A stretch of DNA of 64,000 nt from Oryzomonas sagensis. GTDB taxonomy: Bacteria > Desulfobacterota > Desulfuromonadia > Geobacterales > Pseudopelobacteraceae. Made by a program: the position numbers and the translations under genes. A model generated the notes under the pieces. The model had not been told where the DNA came from and searched no databases. It worked only from the letters and a program-made list of their open reading frames with translations. Within the stretch, counting starts at the first letter, position 1, and each line of letters begins with the position of its first letter. Shown in pieces: positions 25,881-35,162 of this stretch. The stretch lies in NCBI RefSeq assembly GCF_008802355.1, contig NZ_VZRA01000002.1, positions 467,642 to 531,641 on the forward strand, in the 5' to 3' direction.

Positions 25881-26696
25881 CTATTTGCCGATGGCGGCGT
25901 TTTCGATGATCACGCTGTAGCGGTAGCCGTACCCGAAGTCCCGGTCCTTGGCCAGGGTTCCCTTCACCGTGATCACGTCGCCCACCTGGGCCGTTGCCGT
26001 GGTGGTGCAGACCAGATTATGGGTTCCCTTGGCCTGGGAGCCGCTGCCGTCCTGGATATGTATCCAGTTCTTCTTCATGATCTTGGGGGTGACCTTGACC
26101 ACCTTGCCCCTGATGGAAACCTGCTTTTTGTTGAGCTTGGCGCTGTTGCGGTACGCCTCGGCAATGGTATAGGCATTGGGGCCGGTCGCCTTTTTGACCG
26201 AGATTTTCACCTCCTTGGCCTTTACGGCAACCTTGCTGCCGAGGGGGGCCGTCTGCGCCTTTAGCGGAACCGCCGGTGCCGCCGGCACTTTTGCCGGCGC
26301 TGCCGGTGCGACGGCTTTCGCCTGGGGGATGACGCCGTTGGAGAAGATGATGGAAGCAAAGGTGCGTTTGAGGGTCTTGCTCTCGAAGTCCTTCATGACA
26401 AGGCCTTCCTTGAAGCTCATGCGGTCGCCCACACTCACCCTGGTCTCGGCCACGGCCAGCCAGACCTTCTCGCCGTTGTTCTTTTGGAGGTAGATATAGC
26501 TGTAGCCGCCGCTGTTCATGGCCTGCAGCACCTTGCCCGAGATTGGGGCCGATTGCTGGTGGGTCGTGGATTGGGCGGGATAGTCGATCTTCGGGTGGCC
26601 GGCCGGCACGTTGGGGGTGGACGTTGCGGCCAGGGCGGCGGAGGAGGCGCAGCAAAAAACGATGAGCGCAAGAGACAGAAAATGATTCTTTTTCAT
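25881..26696 (-). CDS. Secreted two-domain OB-fold protein, NrfJ-like
   Basis: The 271-residue protein has a signal peptide (MKKNHFLSLALIVFCCASSA, cleavage near ALA-A). One domain follows at 50-125 (GKVLQAMNSGGYSYIYLQKN, then EKVWLAVAE), then an Ala/Pro/Lys-rich linker, and an OB-fold-like domain at 190-271 (VSIRGKVVKVTPKIMKKNW, IHIQDGSG). This pattern occurs in small periplasmic proteins near nitrite or metal-reductase cytochromes (NrfJ-like). No cytochrome is adjacent here. The function is unknown. Confidence 0.65.
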   Translation of the reverse strand: MKKNHFLSLALIVFCCASSAALAATSTPNVPAGHPKIDYPAQSTTHQQSAPISGKVLQAMNSGGYSYIYLQKNNGEKVWLAVAETRVSVGDRMSFKEGLVMKDFESKTLKRTFASIIFSNGVIPQAKAVAPAAPAKVPAAPAVPLKAQTAPLGSKVAVKAKEVKISVKKATGPNAYTIAEAYRNSAKLNKKQVSIRGKVVKVTPKIMKKNWIHIQDGSGSQAKGTHNLVCTTTATAQVGDVITVKGTLAKDRDFGYGYRYSVIIENAAIGK

Positions 26697-26791
26697 GTGG
26701 TCCTCATTTTTGAATTTACCAACTCGAATTTTTTGATACTATCACGAAAGCATGATAACTGGCAGTTCAAAAATAGAGGGGACGGAATACT

Positions 26792-27472
26792 ATGCAACGC
26801 AAAGCGGTCGTTCTTTATAGCAGCGGTCTTGATTCAACCACCTGTCTTGCCATGGCCCAGGCCGAGGGTTTCACCCCGTACGCCATCAGTTTTTCCTACG
26901 GTCAGCGGCACAGGCACGAATTGGAGGTGGCCAAGGCCAATGCGGTGCGCCTGGGGGCGGCCGAACACCTGGTGGTGGATTTCGACCTGCGCCTGATGGG
27001 GGGGAGCGCCCTGACGGCGGATATCGCCGTGCCCAAGGCGGGGGTGGGGGACGAGATCCCGGTCACCTACGTGCCGGCCCGCAACACCATCTTTCTCTCC
27101 TTTGCCCTGGGATGGGCCGAGGTACTGGGGGCCTTCGACATCTACATCGGGGTGAACGCCCTGGATTATTCCGGCTACCCGGACTGCCGCCCCGCCTATA
27201 TCGAAGCCTACGAGACCATGGCCAACCTGGCCACCAAGGCGGGCGTGGAGGGAACGGGGCATTTTCGCATCCATACGCCGCTCATCGACCTGACCAAGGC
27301 CCAGATCATCAAAAAGGGGATGGCGTTGGGGGTGGATTACGGCCTGACCCATTCCTGCTACGACCCGACGCCGGAAGGGCTCTCCTGCGGGGAGTGCGAT
27401 TCCTGCAGGCTGCGCTTGAAGGGGTTTGCCGAGGCGGGGCTGAAGGACCCTCTCAGGTATGTGAACCGGTAG
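26792..27472 (+). CDS. queC: 7-cyano-7-deazaguanine synthase
   Basis: The 226-residue QueC has the PP-loop [15 protein letters not shown] at the N terminus and the zinc-binding cysteines in the C-terminal [14 protein letters not shown] region with the preceding [12 protein letters not shown]. It converts 7-carboxy-7-deazaguanine to preQ0 with ATP and ammonia, in queuosine synthesis. The gene is solitary and diverges from the OB-fold gene. No preQ1 riboswitch-like leader is visible in its short upstream region. Confidence 0.96.
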   Translation: MQRKAVVLYSSGLDSTTCLAMAQAEGFTPYAISFSYGQRHRHELEVAKANAVRLGAAEHLVVDFDLRLMGGSALTADIAVPKAGVGDEIPVTYVPARNTIFLSFALGWAEVLGAFDIYIGVNALDYSGYPDCRPAYIEAYETMANLATKAGVEGTGHFRIHTPLIDLTKAQIIKKGMALGVDYGLTHSCYDPTPEGLSCGECDSCRLRLKGFAEAGLKDPLRYVNR

Positions 27473-27506
27473 GATCGGCCCCGCCACAGGGCGGCACGAC
27501 AAAAAC

Positions 27507-27539
27507 AAAAGGCGCATCCCATCCCGGGGTGCGCCTTTT
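27507..27539. terminator. Bidirectional terminator between queC and the 11-mer repeat protein
   Basis: AAAAGGCGCA (27507-27516) pairs with TGCGCCTTTT (27530-27539), with further C/G pairs inside. T-runs follow in both directions, fitting two convergent genes. Confidence 0.8.
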
Positions 27540-27567
27540 GTACTATTCGAGACTGTGAAGCGGCGGA

Positions 27568-27933
27568 CTACTTCGTGGTGGTGAAGCGGTCGTGGAAGAA
27601 GCCCTTGATGGAGTGCCCCGTATCCCTGAACCACTCACCCATGGAGCGGCCGGTCTTCCTGGCGGCTTGGCCCGATTCCCTGCCACCTTCCTTGAAAGCC
27701 CGTCCGGTGTCCGTGCCGAGCTTCTTGAACCCCTGGCCGACCTCCGTGCCCCCTTTCCTGAAGGCGTGGCCCACCTCTTTGCCCCCCTCTTTCATGGCCT
27801 TTCCCGCGTCCTTGCCCATTTTCTTGAACCCTTGGCCGACCTCCCTGCCCTTCTCCCGGATGGGGGTGTCAGCGCGGCAGGGAACGGCAGGCAGCGCCAG
27901 GAGCAGTAGGGCAATAATTCCTCTTTTTACCAT
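27568..27933 (-). CDS. Secreted protein made of eight tandem 11-residue repeats
   Basis: The 121-residue product has a signal peptide (about residues 1-25, MVKRGIIALLLLALPAVPC). Residues 26-113 are exactly eight 11-residue units of the form K/R-x2-G-x3-G-x2-F, for example KEGGKEVGHAF and RKGGTEVGQGF, followed by HDRFTTTK. An 11-residue period suits a long amphipathic helix, as in LEA or apolipoprotein-like proteins. It would act in the periplasm or on membranes. I know no named family for it. Confidence 0.75.
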   Translation of the reverse strand: MVKRGIIALLLLALPAVPCRADTPIREKGREVGQGFKKMGKDAGKAMKEGGKEVGHAFRKGGTEVGQGFKKLGTDTGRAFKEGGRESGQAARKTGRSMGEWFRDTGHSIKGFFHDRFTTTK

Positions 27934-28044
27934 GGCCGTCTCCTTCTCACTGAAATTCTATCAGGGATGGGAGAGCAGGTCAAAGCATCATCACACCCTC
28001 TTTAGGACCTAGGGGGCCGGTCCATAGGAGCCCCGCCTGACAAT

Positions 28045-29049
28045 TTACCCCTGGGCCGCCTGGACGGCGGTGATGGCGGCGACGTTGACGATATCGTCCA
28101 CGGAGCAGCCGCGGGACAGGTCGTTGACCGGCTTGGCCAGCCCCTGGATGATCGGGCCGACCGCCTCGGCGCCGGCCACCCGTTCCACCAGCTTGTAGGC
28201 GATATTGCCGGCGTCCAGGTCCGGGAAGACCAGTACGTTGGCTTTGCCGGCCACGGCGCTGCCGGGGGCCTTTTTCTCGCCCACCTTGGGGAGCAGGGCG
28301 GCGTCGGCCTGGAGTTCGCCGTCGATCTGCATATCCGGCTTGAGCTGCCGGGCGATTTCCAGGGCTTTGGTCACCTTGTCGCAGTCGGGGTGGGTGGCGC
28401 TCCCCTTGGTGGAGAAGGAGAGCAGGGCCACCCGGGCGTCCACGTCCAGGAAGGCCTTGCAGTTGCCGGCCGTGGCTACGGCGATCTCGGCCAGGGCCTG
28501 GGCGTCCGGGTTGGGGTTGACGGCGCAGTCGGCGAACAGGATGATGCCGTTTTCACCGAAGTTCTCGCTCTTGGTAATCATGAGGAAGAAGGAGGAGACG
28601 GTCTTGATCCCCTTGGCCGGGCCGACGGTCTGGAAGGCCGCCTTGAGCACGTTGCCGGTGGTGCCGGTAGCCCCGGCCACTTCCCCCCCCGCGTCGCCGC
28701 TCTTCACCATCATGCCGGCATAGTACAGGTTGTCCGGCGCGGTCAGGAGGGCGCGGGCCTCCTCGGAGGTCATGCCCTTGGCCTTGCGCAGTTCGACGAA
28801 ATCGGCCACGTACTGCTCCAGCTTAGGGGAGGCGGCCGGGTTGAGCAGTTCCACCCCCGTCAGGTTGACTCCCTTGGCGGCGGCATCGGCCAGGATCCTG
28901 GCCGGGTCCCCCAGGATGACGATCCGCGCCAGCCCCTCCCTGGTCACCTTCTCGGCGGCGAACAGCATCCGCTCGTCGTAGCTCTCCGGCAGCACCACGG
29001 TCTGCAGGTTTTTCCGGGCCTTTTCCTTGATCTGGTCAACAAGATGCAT
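28045..29049 (-). CDS. pta: Phosphate acetyltransferase
   Basis: The 334-residue enzyme matches the short Pta form: [35 protein letters not shown], and [18 protein letters not shown] near the C terminus. It interconverts acetyl-CoA and acetyl phosphate, a key step in acetate metabolism of Geobacter-like cells. The N-terminal regulatory domain of long Pta is absent. No ackA lies next to it. A 123-bp inverted-repeat element lies directly upstream. Confidence 0.95.
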   Translation of the reverse strand: MHLVDQIKEKARKNLQTVVLPESYDERMLFAAEKVTREGLARIVILGDPARILADAAAKGVNLTGVELLNPAASPKLEQYVADFVELRKAKGMTSEEARALLTAPDNLYYAGMMVKSGDAGGEVAGATGTTGNVLKAAFQTVGPAKGIKTVSSFFLMITKSENFGENGIILFADCAVNPNPDAQALAEIAVATAGNCKAFLDVDARVALLSFSTKGSATHPDCDKVTKALEIARQLKPDMQIDGELQADAALLPKVGEKKAPGSAVAGKANVLVFPDLDAGNIAYKLVERVAGAEAVGPIIQGLAKPVNDLSRGCSVDDIVNVAAITAVQAAQG

Positions 29050-29066
29050 GGCTTACCTCCTCGTGG

Positions 29067-29189
29067 AGGTTGTTGAAAAACAGCCATCTCGCCGCCGTCC
29101 TCGAAGGCCCTTTCGTGCGGCGTAGCGCTGCTACGCCTCCTTAGGGCTTGTCTAGCGGGTGCGACGATCTGACTATTTTTGAACAACCT
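29067..29189. repeat. GAGGTTGTTG inverted-repeat element, copy 1 (123 bp)
   Basis: The ends AGGTTGTTGAAAAACAG and TTTTTGAACAACCT are imperfect inverted repeats; the centre GGCGTAGC/GCTACGCC is a perfect palindrome. Three more copies lie at 36361, 43314 and 47841. This copy lies between pta and the trpB terminator, not at a stop codon. Confidence 0.9.
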
Positions 29190-29270
29190 TTGTTGTTTTT
29201 CAAGAGCCTGCTTGGCTTTAAATAAAACAGGGGTATATGTATATTCGAAACAGGTGCGCCGGTCAAACAA

Positions 29271-29294
29271 AAAAGCCTGACCAGTCAGGCTTTT
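29271..29294 (-). terminator. Terminator of the trpF-trpB unit
   Basis: GCCTGAC (29275-29281) pairs with GTCAGGC (29284-29290), extended by A/T pairs; TTTTTT follows on the minus strand. It lies 30 bases after the trpB stop, so trpA is not part of this unit. Confidence 0.88.
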
Positions 29295-29323
29295 CAGTAC
29301 GATTGAAATGTTTAAAACAGGAT

Positions 29324-30514
29324 TTAAAATTTGACCCCCATGGCGTCGGCTACCGTATGAATATCCTTGTCCCCCCGGCCCGACAGGCAGACCACGATGG
29401 TCTTGTCCTTGGACAGGGTGGGGGCCAGCTTCAGGACGTGGGCGATGGCATGGGACGACTCCAGGGCCGGCATGATCCCCTCCTCCCGGGTCAGCACGTT
29501 GAACCCCTCCAGGGCCTCGTCGTCGGTGATGGAGACGTACTCGGCGCGCAGGGTGTCCTTCAGCCAGGCGTGCTCCGGCCCCACGCCGGGATAGTCCAGG
29601 CCGGCGGAGATGGAATGGGCCGGCGTGATCTGGCCGTGCCCGTCCTGGAGCAGGTAGGTCTTGTTGCCGTGCAGGATGCCGGGGGAACCGGCGCTGAGCG
29701 AGGCCGCGTGCTTGCCGCTCTCGATGCCGAAGCCGGCCGCCTCCACCCCGATCATCTTGACCTTGTGGTTTTTCAGGAAGGGGTGGAACAGGCCCATGGC
29801 GTTGCTGCCGCCGCCGACGCAGGCCACCAGGTAGTCGGGCAGGCGCCCCTCGATCTTCTGGTGCTGCTTCTTGACCTCGAGGCCTATGACCGACTGGAAG
29901 TCGCGCACCATCTGGGGATAAGGGTGGGGTCCGGCCACGGTGCCGATGACGTAGAAGGTGGTGGTGATGGTGGTCACCCAGTTGCGCATGGCCTCGTTCA
30001 TGGCGTCCTTGAGGGTCGCCGTGCCGGCGGTGACCGGCGTGACCGTGGCCCCCAAAAGCCGCATGCGGAAGACGTTGAGGGCCTGGCGGCGGGTATCCTC
30101 CTCGCCCATGAATACCTCACACTCCATCCCGAACAGGGCGGCGATGGTGGCGGTGGCCACGCCGTGCTGGCCCGCCCCGGTCTCGGCGATGACCCGTTTC
30201 TTGCCCATGCGTTTGGCCAGCAGCCCCTGGCCGATGGTGTTGTTCACCTTGTGGGCGCCGGTGTGGTTCAGGTCTTCCCGCTTGAGGTAGATCTTGGCGC
30301 CTCCCAGTTTTTGGGTCAGTTTTTCGGCATAGTAGAGTGGGTTGGGGCGACCCACGTACTGACGCAGGTAGTACTGGAACTCTTCCTTGAATTCCTTGTC
30401 GTGACGGTAGTGTTCGTAGGCCTTTTCCAGTTCCAAAAGCGCCGGCATGAGGGTCTCGGGGACGTAGCGTCCGCCGAATTCGCCAAAGTGTCCATATTTA
30501 TCGGGGAGTTTCAA
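29324..30514 (-). CDS. trpB: Tryptophan synthase beta chain (TrpB1 type)
   Basis: The 396-residue enzyme has [15 protein letters not shown], the PLP lysine motif [14 protein letters not shown] and the glycine loop [12 protein letters not shown]. It joins indole and L-serine with PLP. The start is TTG 30514: AAGGAGG lies seven bases before it and the TTG overlaps the trpF stop (TTGA), so the two are coupled; no in-frame ATG fits the conserved [15 protein letters not shown] start. trpA, its usual partner, is not downstream; a terminator follows. Confidence 0.95.
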   Translation of the reverse strand: MKLPDKYGHFGEFGGRYVPETLMPALLELEKAYEHYRHDKEFKEEFQYYLRQYVGRPNPLYYAEKLTQKLGGAKIYLKREDLNHTGAHKVNNTIGQGLLAKRMGKKRVIAETGAGQHGVATATIAALFGMECEVFMGEEDTRRQALNVFRMRLLGATVTPVTAGTATLKDAMNEAMRNWVTTITTTFYVIGTVAGPHPYPQMVRDFQSVIGLEVKKQHQKIEGRLPDYLVACVGGGSNAMGLFHPFLKNHKVKMIGVEAAGFGIESGKHAASLSAGSPGILHGNKTYLLQDGHGQITPAHSISAGLDYPGVGPEHAWLKDTLRAEYVSITDDEALEGFNVLTREEGIMPALESSHAIAHVLKLAPTLSKDKTIVVCLSGRGDKDIHTVADAMGVKF

Positions 30515-31128
30515 GGAACAGCCTCCTTCGCCAATCTGATGAATTCTCGTATCTTGTCCGCATCCTTTTTGCCCGGCCCGCACTCCACGCCGCTGGAAAC
30601 GTCCACGGCATAGGGGCGCACCCGGCGGGCCGCCTCCGCCACATTCAGGGGCGTCAGCCCGCCGGCCAGGATGATGCGGTTGGACTGGGCCACGCAGGCG
30701 GCGATCTCCCAATTGAAGGTCTGCCCGGTGCCGCCGTGGGCGGCCGGGGACCAGGCGTCCAGCAGAAACGCCGCAACCCGGTAATCCCGCATCGGTTCCA
30801 GGGAGGTGATGTCCTTCACCCGGAAGGACTTGATGACCCGGCGCCTGACCGAGTCGCAGTACCCCGGCTTTTCCTCGCCGTGCAGCTGGATCAGGTCCAG
30901 GCCGCACAGATCCACGGTGGTATTCACCTGTTCCTGGGGGGCGTTGACGAACAGGCCCACGGTCTGCACAAAGGAGGGCAGATGGCGGATGATGGCGGCG
31001 GCCTGTTCGGGAAACACGTGCCGGGGGGATTGGGGGTGAAAGACAAAACCCAAGGCGTCGGCCCCGGCGTCGATGGCCGTCAGGGCGTCCTCCAGATTGG
31101 TTATGCCGCAGATCTTGACTTTTATCAT
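30511..31128 (-). CDS. trpF: Phosphoribosylanthranilate isomerase
   Basis: The 205-residue TIM-barrel enzyme begins [21 protein letters not shown] and ends with the phosphate-binding region [15 protein letters not shown]. It converts phosphoribosylanthranilate to CdRP in tryptophan synthesis. It is the first gene of a two-gene unit with trpB, joined by a TTGA overlap. A perfect 12-bp-arm palindrome (31152-31183) lies just upstream. Confidence 0.95.
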   Translation of the reverse strand: MIKVKICGITNLEDALTAIDAGADALGFVFHPQSPRHVFPEQAAAIIRHLPSFVQTVGLFVNAPQEQVNTTVDLCGLDLIQLHGEEKPGYCDSVRRRVIKSFRVKDITSLEPMRDYRVAAFLLDAWSPAAHGGTGQTFNWEIAACVAQSNRIILAGGLTPLNVAEAARRVRPYAVDVSSGVECGPGKKDADKIREFIRLAKEAVP

Positions 31129-31151
31129 GGTGGCCTTTTCGAAAATTCGTA

Positions 31152-31183
31152 GGACCTATAGGATGTATAAGTCCTATAGGTCC
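31152..31183. repeat. GGACCTATAGGA palindromic repeat
   Basis: GGACCTATAGGA and TCCTATAGGTCC form perfect 12-bp arms around TGTATAAG. Same family as 18425-18460 and 32616-32669. It lies between trpB2 and trpF. Confidence 0.85.
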
Positions 31184-31210
31184 AAAGGCGTGCAGACGCC
31201 TGCTCTTGAT

Positions 31211-32566
31211 TTACAAATCCACCTTGGGCAGCCGCTCCAGCGCTTCGCGAATCTTCCGCTCCGGGTACTCGTAGTCCTCCAGGTTGCCCGAGAGGTAGGC
31301 ATCGTAGGCGCCCATGTCCAGTTGGCCGTGGCCCGAGAGGCCGAACAGGATGGTCCGCTCCTTCCCCTCTTCCTTGGCCATTACCGCCTCGTCGATGGCG
31401 GCGCGCACGGCGTGGGACGACTCGGGGGCCGGGACGATCCCCTCGCTGCGGGCGAAGAGCAGGGCGCCCTCGAAGCAGGAGTTCTGCTTGTAGGCCTTGG
31501 CCTCGATCTGCCCGGCGTGGTGCAGTTGGGAAACCAGCGGAGACTCGCCGTGGTAGCGCAACCCGCCGGCATGGATGCCGGGGGGCATGAAATCGTGACC
31601 CAGGGTGTACATCATGGAGATGGGCGCCATCTTGGCGGTATCGCCGTAATCGAAGGCGTAGACTCCCTTGGTCAGGGTCGGGCAGGAGGCCGGTTCCACG
31701 GCCAGGCAGCGCACGTTTTTGCCGGCGGCCCGGTCGGCGATGAAGGGAAAGGCCAGCCCGGCGAAGTTGGAGCCGCCGCCGCAGCAGGCGATGACCACAT
31801 CCGGGTAGTCGCCGGCGATCTTCATCTGCTCCCGCGCCTCCTGGCCGATCACGGTCTGGTGCAGGCAGACGTGGTTGAGCACGCTCCCCAGAGCGTAGTT
31901 GGTGTCGGCGTGGGTGGCGGCATCCTCCACCGCCTCGGAGATGGCGATCCCCAGAGAGCCGAGGCATTCCGGGTCGTGGGCCAGGATGGCGCGCCCCGCG
32001 TTGGTGAACTCCGAGGGGGAGGGGATGACCTGGGCGCCCCACAACTGCATCATGCTCCTGCGGTAGGGCTTCTGGGTGCAGGAAATCTTGACCATATACA
32101 CCGTGCACTCAAGCCCGAACAGGGAACAGGCCAGGGCCAGGGAACTGCCCCATTGGCCGGCGCCGGTCTCGGTGGCCAGGCGCCGGATGCCGGCCTGCTT
32201 GTTGTACCATGCCTGGGGGATGGCCGAGTTGGGCTTGTGGGAGCCTGCCGGGGAGACCCCTTCGTACTTGTAATAGATCTTGGCCGGGGTGCCGAGCGCC
32301 TTTTCCAGGCGATGGGCGCGGAAGAGCGGCGCCGGTCTCCACAGTTTGTAGATCTCCCTGACCTCGTCCGGGATATCGATCCAGCGGGTGGGGGACATCT
32401 CCTGCTCGATCAGCGCCATGGGGAATATGGCCTGCATGTCGTCCGGGGTGATCGGCTTGAGGGTCTGGGGGTTGATGACCGGGGCCAGGGGGCCGGGCAT
32501 GTCGGGGATGATGTTGTACCACTGACGGGGGATCTGGTCTTCGCTGAGGAGAATCTTGGTGTTCAT
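31211..32566 (-). CDS. trpB2: TrpB2-type tryptophan synthase beta-like protein
   Basis: The 451-residue PLP protein has [18 protein letters not shown], where the lysine binds PLP, and [16 protein letters not shown]. The SPAGSHKPN form and the longer N terminus ([14 protein letters not shown]) are features of the TrpB2 subgroup, which does not pair with TrpA in the usual way and may make tryptophan from indole or phosphoserine. It lies 30 bases downstream of a palindromic repeat and between hom and trpF. It is the second trpB gene in this window. Confidence 0.92.
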   Translation of the reverse strand: MNTKILLSEDQIPRQWYNIIPDMPGPLAPVINPQTLKPITPDDMQAIFPMALIEQEMSPTRWIDIPDEVREIYKLWRPAPLFRAHRLEKALGTPAKIYYKYEGVSPAGSHKPNSAIPQAWYNKQAGIRRLATETGAGQWGSSLALACSLFGLECTVYMVKISCTQKPYRRSMMQLWGAQVIPSPSEFTNAGRAILAHDPECLGSLGIAISEAVEDAATHADTNYALGSVLNHVCLHQTVIGQEAREQMKIAGDYPDVVIACCGGGSNFAGLAFPFIADRAAGKNVRCLAVEPASCPTLTKGVYAFDYGDTAKMAPISMMYTLGHDFMPPGIHAGGLRYHGESPLVSQLHHAGQIEAKAYKQNSCFEGALLFARSEGIVPAPESSHAVRAAIDEAVMAKEEGKERTILFGLSGHGQLDMGAYDAYLSGNLEDYEYPERKIREALERLPKVDL

Positions 32567-32615
32567 GTGGTCGCTCCCGAAATGAAGTCAAACCAGGGAG
32601 AGGGGGGAGGTTCTA

Positions 32616-32669
32616 TGGGACTTATGGGTCTCATGGAACTTATAGGACTCATAAGTCCCATGAGACCCA
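32616..32669. repeat. TGGGACTTAT palindromic repeat
   Basis: TGGGACTTAT at the left and ATAAGTCCCA at the right are inverted, with GGGTCTCATGG and CCATGAGACCC also matched across the element. Third copy of the family at 18425 and 31152, between hom and trpB2. Confidence 0.75.
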
Positions 32670-32704
32670 TCCCCTCCAATCTCTCCCCGGCAAGGTTGAA
32701 GCTG

Positions 32705-34021
32705 TTACTCCAAGTTGTCCTCGATCCTGATGAAGCCTGTCTGCTGGCTGATGACGTCGAAACGGTCGATCTCCGCCAGGGCGGCCTGCACGGCCCCTTC
32801 CCGGGCTTCGTGGGTCATGATCACGATGGGCACCGGCGCCGTGTCGTCGGCCTGGTGCGAGGTCTGGACCATGGATTCGATGCTGATGCCGTGCCTGCCG
32901 AGGGCCCCGGAGATGGCGGACAACACGCCCGGCTGGTCCAGGGCGCTGAAACGGAGCATGTACTTGCTGACGATCTCTGCCATGGGTTTGAGCGGCAGGG
33001 TGGCTACCTGGTCGTCCATGAAGCCGAGCGGCGCCATCCTGCGCCCCGCGCCGGCCATCATGCTGCGGGAGAGCCCGATCAGGTCGCCCACAATGGCGCT
33101 GGCGGTGGGGTTCTGCCCGGCGCCCCGGCCGTAGAACATCACCGGACCGACGAAATCGCCGTGCAGACGGATGGCGTTGAACACGCCGTTCACCTCGGCC
33201 AGCGGGTTGTGCAGCGGGATCATGGTGGGGTGGACCCGGGCCTCCACCTGGCCGTTGTTCAGCTTGCCGATGGCCAACAGCTTGATGCGGTAGCCGAACT
33301 CGCTGGCGAACTTGACGTCCAGGGCGCTAATGCGGGAGATCCCCTCGGTATAGATGCTGTTGAAATCGATGCGCGTGCCGAAGCAGAGGGAAACCAGGAT
33401 GGCCAGCTTGTGGGCCGTATCCACTCCCTCGATGTCGAAGGTAGGGTTGGGCTCGGCGTAGCCCAGCTTCTGGGCCGCCGCCAGCATGTCGGCGAAATCC
33501 GCCCCCTCCTGGGTCATGCGAGTCAGGATGTAGTTGCAGGTGCCGTTCATGATGCCGAACACGGAGCCGATGCGGTTGGCGGCCAGGTTCCCCTTGATGG
33601 AGGTGAGCACCGGGATGCCGCCGCCCACCGAGGCCTCGAACTGTACCTCGACCCCTTTGCGGGCCGCGGCGGCGAAGATCTCGTCGCCGTGCAAGGCCAG
33701 GAGCGCCTTGTTGGCGGTGACGATGTGCTTGCCCTTTTCGATGGCCTTGAGCACAAAGGTCTTGGCCGGCTCGTACCCTCCCATCAGTTCGATCACCACC
33801 GAGATCTCGGGGTCGTCGAAGATGGCATTCACGTCGGTGGTCAGGCAGGCGGGGTCCACCGTGACGCCGCGGTCGCTGGTGATGTCCAGGTCCGCGATCC
33901 TCTTCAGCACGATGCTGGCTCCGACCTTGCTGCGGATGACGTCCGCGTTCTGCTGGAGCAGCTTGACCACCCCGGCCCCGATATTGCCGTATCCTATCAG
34001 ACCTACCTTGATGTCGCTCAT
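32705..34021 (-). CDS. hom: Homoserine dehydrogenase
   Basis: The 438-residue enzyme has the NAD(P) site VGLIGYGNIGAGVVKLL, the catalytic-domain segments VQFEASVGGGIPVLTS and EGVDTAHKLAIL, and a C-terminal ACT domain (QPGVLSAISGALGRHGISI) for feedback control by threonine. It reduces aspartate semialdehyde to homoserine. AGAGGTCAGCA precedes ATG 34021. Its neighbour nusB lies 109 bases upstream on the same strand. Confidence 0.96.
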   Translation of the reverse strand: MSDIKVGLIGYGNIGAGVVKLLQQNADVIRSKVGASIVLKRIADLDITSDRGVTVDPACLTTDVNAIFDDPEISVVIELMGGYEPAKTFVLKAIEKGKHIVTANKALLALHGDEIFAAAARKGVEVQFEASVGGGIPVLTSIKGNLAANRIGSVFGIMNGTCNYILTRMTQEGADFADMLAAAQKLGYAEPNPTFDIEGVDTAHKLAILVSLCFGTRIDFNSIYTEGISRISALDVKFASEFGYRIKLLAIGKLNNGQVEARVHPTMIPLHNPLAEVNGVFNAIRLHGDFVGPVMFYGRGAGQNPTASAIVGDLIGLSRSMMAGAGRRMAPLGFMDDQVATLPLKPMAEIVSKYMLRFSALDQPGVLSAISGALGRHGISIESMVQTSHQADDTAPVPIVIMTHEAREGAVQAALAEIDRFDVISQQTGFIRIEDNLE

Positions 34022-34130
34022 TGCTGACCTCTTTTAGGAAACATCAAATTCCGCCACAGCGTCACGGGCAGGAAACCAAAATCAGGTTCCGCCTTTGATG
34101 CTCTCCGTGTCGCTGTGGCTGATGTTGGAT

Positions 34131-34568
34131 TCAGATGTGTTCTTCCGCCGGCCCCTCGGTCTTGGCGCACGCCTCGATCTCGTCCAGGATGCCGTTCACG
34201 AAGGCCGGCGAGTCCTTGTCGCCGAAACGGCGGGCGATCTCGATGGCTTCGTTGATGGTGACCTTCTTGGGGATGTCGCTTCTGAACATCAGTTCAAAGA
34301 CGGCCAGACGCATGACGTTCAGGTCCACCCGCGGCATGCGGCTCAGTGCCCAGTTCTTGGAGCGGGCCTTGATGGCCGTGTCGATGGTCTCGCGATGCTG
34401 CTGCACCCCGGTTACCAGCCCCTCGGCAAACTCCCTGGTCCTGGCCGGGGTCTCATCCCGCTCCTCGCGGAAGGTCTGCAAGGTTTCGCGTAGCCCCATG
34501 GCCGGATTGGCATCCAGGGCGTACAGCATCTGCAATGCCAGTTCGCGCGCTTCCCGTCGGATGCCCAT
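34131..34568 (-). CDS. nusB: Transcription antitermination factor NusB
   Basis: The 145-residue helical protein has [15 protein letters not shown] at the N terminus and [25 protein letters not shown] near the C terminus, as in NusB. With NusE it binds boxA RNA in rRNA antitermination. Its ATG overlaps the ribH stop (TAATG), so the two are coupled, an arrangement common in bacteria. Confidence 0.96.
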   Translation of the reverse strand: MGIRREARELALQMLYALDANPAMGLRETLQTFREERDETPARTREFAEGLVTGVQQHRETIDTAIKARSKNWALSRMPRVDLNVMRLAVFELMFRSDIPKKVTINEAIEIARRFGDKDSPAFVNGILDEIEACAKTEGPAEEHI

Positions 34569-35035
34569 TAGTTGAGGGCCTTCAGCAGGTTGGCGGTTTC
34601 AATGGCCCCGGCGGCGGCCTCGAAGCCCTTGTTGCCGGCCTTGGTGCCTGCACGCTCAACGGCCTGCTCGATGGTGTCGGTGGTCAGAACGCCGAAGATG
34701 ACCGGCACGCCGCTCTCCAGGGAGACCATGGCCACGCCTTTGGATACCTCGGCCGAGACGAAATCGAAATGGGGTGTGGAGCCGCGGATCACCGCACCCA
34801 GGCAGATGATGGCGTCGTACTTGCGGGATTCGGCCAGCTTCTTGGCGGCCAGGGGAATCTCGAAGGCGCCCGGCACGCGGGCCACGTGGATGTCCTTGTC
34901 GCTGGCGCCGTGGCGGATCAGGGAATCCAGGGCCCCTTCCAGCAGACGGTCGGAGATGAAGCTGTTGAAACGGGCGACGACGATACCGACCTTCAGGCCT
35001 TTGGCATCGAGGTTACCTTCAAAGAATTGTGGCAT
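34568..35035 (-). CDS. ribH: 6,7-dimethyl-8-ribityllumazine synthase
   Basis: The 155-residue enzyme shows [35 protein letters not shown] and [17 protein letters not shown], the lumazine synthase signature. It makes the riboflavin precursor and normally forms 60-mers or pentamers. AAGGAGATCGTC before ATG 35035 sets the start; the longer open frame to 35185 is not supported. No other rib gene or FMN riboswitch is beside it, only nusB. Confidence 0.96.
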   Translation of the reverse strand: MPQFFEGNLDAKGLKVGIVVARFNSFISDRLLEGALDSLIRHGASDKDIHVARVPGAFEIPLAAKKLAESRKYDAIICLGAVIRGSTPHFDFVSAEVSKGVAMVSLESGVPVIFGVLTTDTIEQAVERAGTKAGNKGFEAAAGAIETANLLKALN

Positions 35036-35162
35036 GACGATCTCCTTGTGCGGGGTGCCGAAAAACCGCTCCGTTTGGGTGATTTTCAACAGCCGGGATG
35101 TATGGTGTAAAGAAACACAAATATTATCATAATTTTTTGCGACAAGGGAGAAAAAAGTGCAC

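Noticed and set aside
26697-26791. preQ1 riboswitch upstream of queC
   Set aside because: The short leader lacks the stem-loop and A-rich tail expected of preQ1 aptamers.
31073-34027. 984-residue plus-strand open frame
   Set aside because: Antisense to trpB2 and hom, both clear enzymes; composition (many G, H, D, V) is that of a reverse-frame shadow.
35036-35162. FMN riboswitch upstream of ribH
   Set aside because: The AT-rich leader is too short and shows none of the conserved FMN aptamer stems.
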